DNA from: Clostridiales bacterium | GTDB lineage: Bacteria; Bacillota; Clostridia; Lachnospirales; Lachnospiraceae | Length of the DNA stretch: 64,000 nucleotides | Reading direction: 5' to 3' | Assembly: GCA_012520655.1 (NCBI GenBank) | Contig: JAAYNW010000010.1 | Span: 45,433-109,432, forward strand | Part shown: in pieces, positions 1-6,908 of the stretch | Position numbering within the stretch: the stretch's first letter is position 1 | Layout of the letters: every line of letters begins with the position of its first letter | Program-made: the position numbers and the translations under genes | The notes under the pieces: model-generated | Databases searched by the model: none | Seen by the model: only the letters and a program-made list of their open reading frames with translations | Told to the model about the DNA's origin: nothing

Positions 1-47
1 ACTGTATTAAGGAATTACCTGTTTTATTGAAAGACACTACTCTGTAA
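1..47 (+). CDS. 3' end of an unidentified upstream gene (partial)
   Basis: Frame 3 is open from the window edge to a TAA at 45-47 and encodes a short tail ending KELPVLLKDTTL. The residue composition is ordinary for protein, and the next gene follows on the same strand after 36 nt, so this is probably the end of the preceding gene of the glycan cluster. It is too short to identify. Confidence 0.35.
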   Translation, partial: CIKELPVLLKDTTL

Positions 48-83
48 AGAAATGCCAATGACGAGAAGAAAAGGGTAAGCACT

Positions 84-995
84 ATGAAATTTAACATAAT
101 CATATGGGGAGTTGGAGCAATATATAATAAGCATGTCAACACCTTAAAGTATTTGGAATACAAAGAGGAAGTAGAAGTTGTAGCGGTAACAGCCAGGGGT
201 TACTCATTTCTAAAGAAGATAGATGGATATCCGGTTATTGATAAAGATCGAATTACAGATACCTCATTCGACTATTTAATAATTATGAGTGAGAAAGGAA
301 GAGATGAAATTCTATATGAGGCATTGGAATTAGGAGTACCCAGAGAAAAAATTCTACCATATAAGATCTTAGACATACCGAATTTAAATTTTCACGAATA
401 CATTAAACTAAAAAAAAGCAAAATTAGTATAATTTCAAATAATTGTTGGGGAGGACTCGTATACGAAACTTTGGGACTGGAATGTATTTCCCCGTTTAAG
501 AACCTTTTTTTAGTTGAAAAAGAATATCTGAAGTTGTTAAGTAATATGAAATATTATTTGGAGTTACCCCTTGAACTCGATAGATATGCCTTAGATGATA
601 GTGGTGAGAAGAGATATCCGATTATGCGCTTAGGAGATGTGGAAGTGCACTGCAATCATGATACAGAGGCGGAGAAAGCGCAGGTGAATTGGAATAGAAG
701 GTGCAAGAAGATTAATTATGATAATCTGTTCGTGGAAATGTATACTGAAAGTAAAAAGCTTGCAGAAGAATTTTTAAAAATAAATTATAAGAAAAAAGTA
801 TGCTTTGTACCGTTTGAAAGCAAATCGGACGAATTAATTTATGTTCAGAAAGTTAATAATCAAAAGGAGTTCTGGGAAAGTGTGAATAGCAATGCAGGAA
901 TAGGGAATGGAAGTTATTCTTATGATATAATTAAGCTATTGCTAAGAGAAAAGTCGTTTTCCAGATGTGAGAATACAAAAAGTAAACATTCATAA
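84..995 (+). CDS. DUF1919-family polysaccharide biosynthesis protein
   Basis: This 303-residue protein has two parts. Residues 1-110 begin with a Rossmann-like beta strand and glycine turn (IIIWGVGAIYNKH), as in the small nucleotide-binding modules often attached to glycan enzymes. Residues 112-300 match the DUF1919 pattern, opening with KISIISNNCWGG and continuing through a conserved YETLGLE...PFKNLF segment and an LGDVEVHCNHD segment. DUF1919 proteins occur in capsule and exopolysaccharide loci, but their reaction is not established. The ATG at 84 follows an AAGGG ribosome site. The gene lies just ahead of a CDP-glycerol-transferase-like protein, which supports a role in glycan decoration. 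The family call is made from recall of the motif pattern, not a search. Confidence 0.7.
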   Translation: MKFNIIIWGVGAIYNKHVNTLKYLEYKEEVEVVAVTARGYSFLKKIDGYPVIDKDRITDTSFDYLIIMSEKGRDEILYEALELGVPREKILPYKILDIPNLNFHEYIKLKKSKISIISNNCWGGLVYETLGLECISPFKNLFLVEKEYLKLLSNMKYYLELPLELDRYALDDSGEKRYPIMRLGDVEVHCNHDTEAEKAQVNWNRRCKKINYDNLFVEMYTESKKLAEEFLKINYKKKVCFVPFESKSDELIYVQKVNNQKEFWESVNSNAGIGNGSYSYDIIKLLLREKSFSRCENTKSKHS

Positions 996-1020
996 TATGA
1001 TTTGGAAAGCGGGGGAAAAT

Positions 1021-3549
1021 ATGCGCACATTTATAAAGGAACAGCTCGTGGATTTGTTGGATTCTATGCAGCAATTACATATGTCGCTTGTTAAAGTAAC
1101 TGACGAGGAACAAAGAACACGGATGCTTACTGACTGTCAGCAGGCAGCTATTACGGTCGGAGAAATTGTGGAAAAAGAGCCGTCAGATAACCATGCAATT
1201 ATTCAAAACCTCGAAAAATATTGCGAAGAAATATTTTCTTTATGCATGGCATGGGAAGAAGCAATCTATGGAGAAAAGCTTCTTGTGCTGAATGAGCTCA
1301 TTATAAAAGTGAAGGCTTTGCTGTCAGATATTTCTCCCGTGTATCATGTGGTTTTCATGCCCTATAAAGCGTCTATGTGGGACAGCCTGGAGAGCATCTG
1401 GCGTGCGTGTAGAGAGGACGGGCGATGTGAATGCTGTGTGATGCCCATACCGTATTTTGAATTCGATTCGGAAAATGAGAAGTGGGAATACCGCTATGAG
1501 GGGGAGCAATTTCCTGAGGAAGTACCAATTATTCATTACAATGATTATTCTTTGGAGCAAAATCAGCCTGATGTGGCTTATATTCATAATCCTTACGATG
1601 GGAGGAATTGGGTTACAAGCATCCATCCGGTATTTTATTCGGATAAAATAAAAAAATATATAAGAAAATTGGTATATGTGCCTTACTATGTTACCGGCGG
1701 ATTTATTGCAGAGGAACATTTAGAGTTACCTGTTTATCATAATATGGATTATATGATTGTACAGTCGGAATATGCTAAGAGCTTTTGCCGGGGTACGTAT
1801 TATTATGATAAGATTTTGCCGTTTGGCTCGCCTAAACTGGATCGGGTAATTAGACTTTGCAGAGAAGGTTCTGTGATTCCGGAGCAATGGAAGCCGCTTT
1901 TAAATGGGAAAAAAGTATTGATGCTAAATACAAGCATTGGGTGTTTTTTGCTGGATGGAAGCGTTTATCTGCAGAAAATCAAATATATTTGTGAAGTAAT
2001 AAATAATCAGAATGAGGTGGCTCTTATATGGAGGCCTCATCCTCTTCTGGAGGCGACCATCAAATCGATGAGACCGCACCTGCTGCCAGAGTACAAGGCT
2101 TTAAAAGCATACTTTATAGAAAGTAAAATTGGTGTGTTTGACGAAACACCGGATATTTCAAGGGCAGTAGCCCTTTCAGATGGTTATATAGGCGAAGAGG
2201 GAACCTCTGTAATCAATCTGTTCGGTGCAGCAGGAAAACCGATTTTTATCCTTAATAATTACATTACCGGCGTTTTCACTGAGGAAGAAAAAAGAAAAGT
2301 TCATATTACCGATATGGTAAAGCAGAATAATAAAATATGGTTTACAACCAACCTTTATAATGCGCTTTTTAATATGAATAAAGATACTAGGGAAATGCAT
2401 TATGTCGGGCGAGCGAAAGAACAGCCTAAATGGCAGGGAGTATATCCCTATCTTACATCAGAGGGAAAGAAACTATTGCTTTCTCCTAATGCTGCAGACA
2501 GCCCTGCGATATATGACACGACTTCTGGGAAAATGGAATTGATTGGAACGGATAGAGTCGGAGAGAACCTACAATATCGTAAGATTGTACCGTATGGTAA
2601 TCGGATATTTTATCTTCCCATAGTAAGAAATTACATTGCGGAATTTAATTTAGATGCAAAGGAATGGATATTTCATACGGATTGTATACAGGAAATGAGG
2701 AAAGGCAGAGGTAATAGAGAGGAGCCTGTGTTTGAATATGCGGTATTTGGTGAAGATATGTGGATTAGTGCTACCTATACCAATTACGTACTGCGATTTC
2801 ATATGACAGACGGAACATATGCCCTTTACCCGATAGGAGATAAGGAAAACGGTTATTCGGGAATTGCAGCGGATGAAGAATATCTCTGGCTGGCGGAAGT
2901 GCACTGTGGAAATATTGTCAGATGGAACAGATGCTCCGGAGAAATCCGGATTTTTCCCATGCCCGAGGGCTTCCGGCTTTGGCAGAATTCAACAGGCAGG
3001 AGATTGGCACACTTGTCTTTGATAGATATGGGACCATGGATAGTGACTGTCCCGGGTTGCTCCAATTGTATGGTGAAATTAGATAAAGTGACAGGAGAAG
3101 TATCTCTTTTACTTGAAGATTTTTGGAAAAAGGCGGAGGAAACGGGGAACGGATATCATCCTGATTTTTTTGTATCCAGCGAGTTCGGTGCTAAGTTGGA
3201 TCAGGACACTGTGATAGTGCAGAGAAATTGTGACGATGCCACTGCTATACTTAATATAGAAGATGAGACATATGAAGTATTTTATCCTGTGCTTACGGAA
3301 GAAGATTTTGCAAAGCTGACGGAAGGTGAAGACGGCTTTGAAAAAGCGGAAATGAAATCAGGATTTTTCCGAAGAGAAAGCAGAATCTTTTCGTTGGAAG
3401 GCTTTATGGATGATCTGACTCACGATAGGCTGGAGAAAGTTCGAATAAGACAGATTGAGGATTTGTCAACGCTGGCTGCTAATCTGGATGGAACCTGCGG
3501 AAGCAAGGTACATGAATATATGATGGATGTCTTGGAAAATAATGAATAA
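1021..3549 (+). CDS. CDP-glycerol glycerophosphotransferase-like protein with C-terminal propeller-like region
   Basis: This 842-residue product has a GT-B-like central region at about residues 110-460. It contains FGSPKLDRV near residue 266, a WRPHP motif near residue 338, and a GEEGTSVINLFGAAGKPIF segment. These are features of the CDP-glycerol:polyglycerolphosphate transferase (TagB/TagF) superfamily, whose members transfer polyol phosphates to glycans. Residues 1-110 are helical. Residues 470-840 are rich in short beta strands with repeated WI/Y..R blocks and look like a beta-propeller. I start at the ATG at 1021, preceded by GGGGGA; a GTG at 967 would overlap the previous gene by 29 nt and has no better site. 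The TagD-like cytidylyltransferase encoded next could supply a CDP-polyol donor. The exact acceptor and donor are unknown. Confidence 0.6.
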   Translation: MRTFIKEQLVDLLDSMQQLHMSLVKVTDEEQRTRMLTDCQQAAITVGEIVEKEPSDNHAIIQNLEKYCEEIFSLCMAWEEAIYGEKLLVLNELIIKVKALLSDISPVYHVVFMPYKASMWDSLESIWRACREDGRCECCVMPIPYFEFDSENEKWEYRYEGEQFPEEVPIIHYNDYSLEQNQPDVAYIHNPYDGRNWVTSIHPVFYSDKIKKYIRKLVYVPYYVTGGFIAEEHLELPVYHNMDYMIVQSEYAKSFCRGTYYYDKILPFGSPKLDRVIRLCREGSVIPEQWKPLLNGKKVLMLNTSIGCFLLDGSVYLQKIKYICEVINNQNEVALIWRPHPLLEATIKSMRPHLLPEYKALKAYFIESKIGVFDETPDISRAVALSDGYIGEEGTSVINLFGAAGKPIFILNNYITGVFTEEEKRKVHITDMVKQNNKIWFTTNLYNALFNMNKDTREMHYVGRAKEQPKWQGVYPYLTSEGKKLLLSPNAADSPAIYDTTSGKMELIGTDRVGENLQYRKIVPYGNRIFYLPIVRNYIAEFNLDAKEWIFHTDCIQEMRKGRGNREEPVFEYAVFGEDMWISATYTNYVLRFHMTDGTYALYPIGDKENGYSGIAADEEYLWLAEVHCGNIVRWNRCSGEIRIFPMPEGFRLWQNSTGRRLAHLSLIDMGPWIVTVPGCSNCMVKLDKVTGEVSLLLEDFWKKAEETGNGYHPDFFVSSEFGAKLDQDTVIVQRNCDDATAILNIEDETYEVFYPVLTEEDFAKLTEGEDGFEKAEMKSGFFRRESRIFSLEGFMDDLTHDRLEKVRIRQIEDLSTLAANLDGTCGSKVHEYMMDVLENNE

Positions 3550-3574
3550 TTGGTAAGTTTGTATGGAGACAGCT

Positions 3575-5812
3575 ATGGACGTGGATAAGATAATTTGGGA
3601 TATGCCCCAAGGGTTGCTTAACTGGTATGATTTTTCTACCGAAGGAAAAGCCCTTTGTATTGAAGACGAGGCAAGCAGTATCAAGGAGCTATTGCAAGAA
3701 AAATGCAAGGAAGTTATATGTATAGGTGGGATTGCTTCTTTAGATGAAGTGTTCTTAAGTCAATTCAAAGAAGCGTTTGATTATATTGTCGCAATAGGTA
3801 TGGCAGAGCGCCTTACCGATCCGGTACATGCTCTTTCCGTATGGAAAGGGTTGTTAAAAAGAGAAGGAAGGCTTCTTCTCGGTATGGATAACCGGTTGGG
3901 ACTGCGTTATTTTTGCGGGGACAGGGATCCCTTTACAGATAGGAACTTTGATGGAATAGAGAATTACCGCAGGGTTCTTAAAGAGGATAGGAAGAATCTG
4001 CGGGGACGCAATTATTCCAAAGAGGAAATATGCAATATGCTGGACTTATCGGGATGGGCAGAGAGGAAATTTTATTCGGTTTTGCCGAATCTGGAATATC
4101 CGCAGTTGATTTACTCGGAGGATTATCTCCCGGAAGAAGAGTTAGCTATCAGACTTTTTCCCATGTACCGCAATCCTGACTCTGTATTTTTGGAGGAAGA
4201 ATTTTTATATACGGATATTATTAAAAACGGAATGTTTCATACAATGGCCAATTCTTTTTTGGTAGAGTGTACAAAAGACAATACGTATGAAAACGTGAAG
4301 CATGTTACGGTTTCCATGGATAGAGGCAGGGAGAATGCCATGGTCACTATTATCAGGGATAATCATATCGTAGAGAAACGGGCCCTATATGAGGTAGGAA
4401 GAGATAAACTTCAAAAGCTCAAGGAAAATGAGGAAGATTTAAGGGCTCACGGATTAAATGTTCTGGAAGGAAAATACGAGAGGAATTCTTATTGTACGCC
4501 TTACATGGACAGAGAAATTCTAATGGTCTACCTGCGGAGGCTTATAAAAAAGGATTTGAAAAAATTTATAGAGGAAATAGATAGATTCCGAGATTTTATT
4601 TTACAGTCTTCGGACCATATATCTGCAGGTGAAGAACTTGAAGGAATGGGGATTATGCTGAAGCGTGGATATTTGGATCTGGTTCCTCTTAACTGCTTTT
4701 ATGATAATGGAAAATATGTTTTCTATGATCAGGAATTCTATGAAGAAAATTATCCGGCGAATGCCATTATTTTCAGAGCTATTGAGATAATCTATATGGG
4801 AGACTTGGAAATGGACTCTATACTTCCCAGAGAATATTTTTGGAAGAAGTATGGTTTGGAAGCACAGTTGGAAACCTGGCGGAGAATGGCGTCGGAATTT
4901 ACGACTAAGTTGAGGAATCAAAGGGAACTAAGGAGCTTTAATGAGAGATTTCAGCGTAATATGGAAATTATTCATACGAATAGGCAGAGGATAAATTATT
5001 CTGCCTCGGAATATCAAAGAATTTTTGTGGATTTGTTTCGAAATACGGAAAACAAAAAGATTATTTTGTTTGGTTCGGGAAACTTTACAAAACGTTTTTT
5101 GGCACAGTTTAAGAAACAATATGAGATTTATGCTATAGTGGATAATGACAGTTCCAAATGGGGAACGCAAATAGAAGGAATTGATATTTTATCCCCTAAG
5201 ATTATTGAGACGATACCGGAAGAGGAACGGAGGATTATTATATGCATTAAGAATTATGTTGCTATTGTGCATCAACTGCAGGAAATGGGAGTAAATAATT
5301 ATTGCATTTATGATATAAATGCGGAATACCCCAGAAAACAAGATGCTTTAAAAGCCACATTAAAAGATACCGGTTCAATGCCTAAAAAGTACCATACCGG
5401 TTATATTGCAGGTGTATTCGATTTATTCCATATAGGACATCTGAATATGTTCAAAAGGGCGAAGGAACAGTGTGACTATTTAATTGTTGGCGTAGTTACG
5501 GATGAAGGTGTCAGAAAACATAAGAAGACGGAGCCGTTTATTCCTTTTAAAGAAAGAATTGAATTAGTCCGTTCCTGCAAATATGTGGACGAAGCGGTTG
5601 AGATACCTCTGAATTATGGAGGAACCAGAGACGCTTATAGGATGTACCGCTTTGACTGCCAGTTTTCGGGAAGTGATTATATAGACAATCCTGACTGGCT
5701 GGGAGAAAAGACCTTTCTGGAGAAACAGGGGGCGGATTTGGTATTTTTTCCGTATACGGAGGGGACCAGCTCGACGAAGTTAAAGAGTATGATAGAAAAG
5801 TCGTTGCTATAA
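3575..5812 (+). CDS. Three-domain fusion: methyltransferase-like, Rossmann sensor and TagD-like cytidylyltransferase
   Basis: Residues 1-210 resemble a class I SAM-dependent methyltransferase, with a VAIGMAERL block and LLLGMDNRLGLRYF in the position of the post-catalytic strand. Around residue 498 is a nucleotide-binding turn (ILFGSGNFTKRF) of a second Rossmann module. Residues 605-745 are a nucleotidyltransferase with the HxGH signature (FDLFHIGHLN) and an EGTSSTKL end motif, matching glycerol-3-phosphate cytidylyltransferase (TagD), which forms CDP-glycerol from CTP. I choose ATG 3575, which lies six bases after GGAG, over ATG 3563, which has no clear site. The gap to the previous gene is 25 nt, so the two are likely co-transcribed. 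The preceding gene is the natural user of a CDP-polyol. The substrate may be a different polyol phosphate. Confidence 0.65.
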   Translation: MDVDKIIWDMPQGLLNWYDFSTEGKALCIEDEASSIKELLQEKCKEVICIGGIASLDEVFLSQFKEAFDYIVAIGMAERLTDPVHALSVWKGLLKREGRLLLGMDNRLGLRYFCGDRDPFTDRNFDGIENYRRVLKEDRKNLRGRNYSKEEICNMLDLSGWAERKFYSVLPNLEYPQLIYSEDYLPEEELAIRLFPMYRNPDSVFLEEEFLYTDIIKNGMFHTMANSFLVECTKDNTYENVKHVTVSMDRGRENAMVTIIRDNHIVEKRALYEVGRDKLQKLKENEEDLRAHGLNVLEGKYERNSYCTPYMDREILMVYLRRLIKKDLKKFIEEIDRFRDFILQSSDHISAGEELEGMGIMLKRGYLDLVPLNCFYDNGKYVFYDQEFYEENYPANAIIFRAIEIIYMGDLEMDSILPREYFWKKYGLEAQLETWRRMASEFTTKLRNQRELRSFNERFQRNMEIIHTNRQRINYSASEYQRIFVDLFRNTENKKIILFGSGNFTKRFLAQFKKQYEIYAIVDNDSSKWGTQIEGIDILSPKIIETIPEEERRIIICIKNYVAIVHQLQEMGVNNYCIYDINAEYPRKQDALKATLKDTGSMPKKYHTGYIAGVFDLFHIGHLNMFKRAKEQCDYLIVGVVTDEGVRKHKKTEPFIPFKERIELVRSCKYVDEAVEIPLNYGGTRDAYRMYRFDCQFSGSDYIDNPDWLGEKTFLEKQGADLVFFPYTEGTSSTKLKSMIEKSLL

Positions 5813-5839
5813 ACATAAGAATGAGAGGTTAACAAGAAA

Positions 5840-6202
5840 ATGGAAGAATTAAGAGAACAACAAAAAGAAGCATTACAAGTAAGTAAAGAGTATTTAATAA
5901 AATTGATAATTGGAATGGAAAGTCTTGTAATTGAATTGAAAGGCGGCAAAAAAAGCGACACCGATGATTTTATGAAGCAATGTCTGGATGATTTGAACGG
6001 CATCATACAGGTAGTTGGCAGAACGTTAGATTTATTAAATGACGGCAAGGAACGTATTACAAAAGAGGAAATAAATAACAGCATTATGAGATTTAATGAA
6101 GCGGTAAAAAGTAATGACGATTTAAAGATAGCAGAATCTATGCAAAAGGATATCATTATGTTTTTGTGTAATTTATCACAAGCAATTGATGAAGTAATAT
6201 AA
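5840..6202 (+). CDS. Small helical protein of unknown function
   Basis: This 120-residue, acidic, almost wholly helical protein has no signal peptide, membrane segment or cysteine-rich site. It begins 27 nt after the cytidylyltransferase fusion, behind an AGAGGT ribosome site, and is the last gene before a 0.7-kb gap. I do not recognise the family. Its size and helical amphipathic pattern resemble small export or assembly chaperones such as those of flagellar systems. That would fit a flagellin or surface-glycan modification cluster, but this is a guess from shape and position only. Confidence 0.6.
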   Translation: MEELREQQKEALQVSKEYLIKLIIGMESLVIELKGGKKSDTDDFMKQCLDDLNGIIQVVGRTLDLLNDGKERITKEEINNSIMRFNEAVKSNDDLKIAESMQKDIIMFLCNLSQAIDEVI

Positions 6203-6290
6203 GAATATATATTTTGATAACTTAATTATTAATTTTCCTCTAGTTTTTTAATCTATTTGTAAAAAAACGGTAAAAATTATTAAAAAAATA

Positions 6291-6319
6291 TTTACTTTTT
6301 TTAAAATATATAGTACAAT
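6291..6319 (+). promoter_or_regulatory. Candidate distal promoter of the Pel-like operon
   Basis: TTTACT at 6291-6296 and TACAAT at 6314-6319 are separated by 17 nt, a good sigma-A spacing. Transcription would start near 6326 and give a leader of about 580 nt ahead of the first Pel-like gene, including the hairpin at 6454-6494. Confidence 0.45.
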
Positions 6320-6412
6320 ATCGATTGTGAGAAGGAAATATATGGTAATTGGCGTATCTATAAAATATATTTTCTCAATGCTAAGCTATTTTGTGTAAAA
6401 GGGGAAATTTAT

Positions 6413-6427
6413 ATGAAATTAGCATGA
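6413..6427 (+). CDS. Possible four-codon leader peptide (MKLA)
   Basis: ATG-AAA-TTA-GCA-TGA lies eight bases after an AAGGGGA ribosome site, a better translation signal than chance usually gives in this AT-rich stretch. The stop codon lies inside an arm (6419-6430) that can pair with 6372-6384. Translation of this mini-ORF could therefore influence leader folding. This is inference only. Confidence 0.25.
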   Translation: MKLA

Positions 6428-6453
6428 GAATATTTATTTTATATAAGCTGACT

Positions 6454-6494
6454 GGAAATTCCGTAGAAAATTTAAAGTTTTCTACGGAATTTCC
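6454..6494 (+). promoter_or_regulatory. Perfect 17-bp inverted repeat in the Pel leader
   Basis: The arm at 6454-6470 (GGAAATTCCGTAGAAAA) is exactly complementary to 6478-6494, with a 7-nt loop. No T-run follows, so it is not a standard terminator. It could be an RNA control element, a processing site or a protein-binding dyad. Confidence 0.7.
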
Positions 6495-6844
6495 GGTATA
6501 TAGGAAAAAAGGTAGTCATTTACCTCTATCGTCTGATGATTTCCGGATAACAGTTCTTTATTCTGCTTCGGTACTTCTTCGGATATTGCAGAAAGCATCG
6601 CGAACTTCGACAAAAACTCTCATCTCTTTATATCTCGCGTCCTTTCTTGTTTATGAGTTCATCTTCTAATAGGCTTATTTGGGCATTGCCGTCAGCATAA
6701 ACTTTTTTTCGTATTTAAACATCCCTTAGCTTCCGGTACATTTATAGCATTAGCTTAAGTAAGTTGCACTGTCGACATTCGACAATATAAAACAAATTCA
6801 AACATTATATCGAACAATATGTGTTTGACACATAGGAAAATTAC

Positions 6845-6873
6845 TTGAATCCGTACATGCAATATATTATAGT
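6845..6873 (+). promoter_or_regulatory. Candidate proximal promoter of the Pel-like operon
   Basis: TTGAAT at 6845-6850 and TATAGT at 6868-6873 are separated by exactly 17 nt. The predicted start near 6880 lies about 29 nt ahead of the ATG at 6909. Just upstream are two near-repeats containing TCGACA/TCGAACA (about 6771-6820) that could bind a regulator. Confidence 0.55.
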
Positions 6874-6908
6874 TATGTTTAAGGAATATTTTGGGAGAAA
6901 ATTATTAT

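Larger units (their letters stand above)
6203..6908 (+). promoter_or_regulatory. Long untranslated region upstream of the Pel-like operon
   Basis: This 706-nt stretch has no convincing gene; the 92-codon open frame at 6391-6669 has no supporting signals and spans the hairpin. It holds two promoter-like motifs (6291-6319 and 6845-6873), a long AU-rich pairing near 6329-6378, a possible four-codon leader peptide at 6413-6427 and a perfect hairpin at 6454-6494. From 6520 to 6740 the complementary strand shows short gene-like open pieces broken by stops, which may be remnants. No class I cyclic-di-GMP riboswitch core was seen. Confidence 0.5.

Noticed and set aside
1324..1719. 131-codon minus-strand frame inside the CDP-glycerol-transferase-like gene
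   Set aside because: Fully contained in a convincing plus-strand gene and lacks start signals.
6391..6669. 92-codon open frame in the Pel leader
   Set aside because: It runs through the perfect inverted repeat, has no good ribosome site and a non-protein-like composition.
6203..6908. Class I cyclic-di-GMP riboswitch upstream of pelD
   Set aside because: The conserved core sequences of the motif were not found on reading the region.
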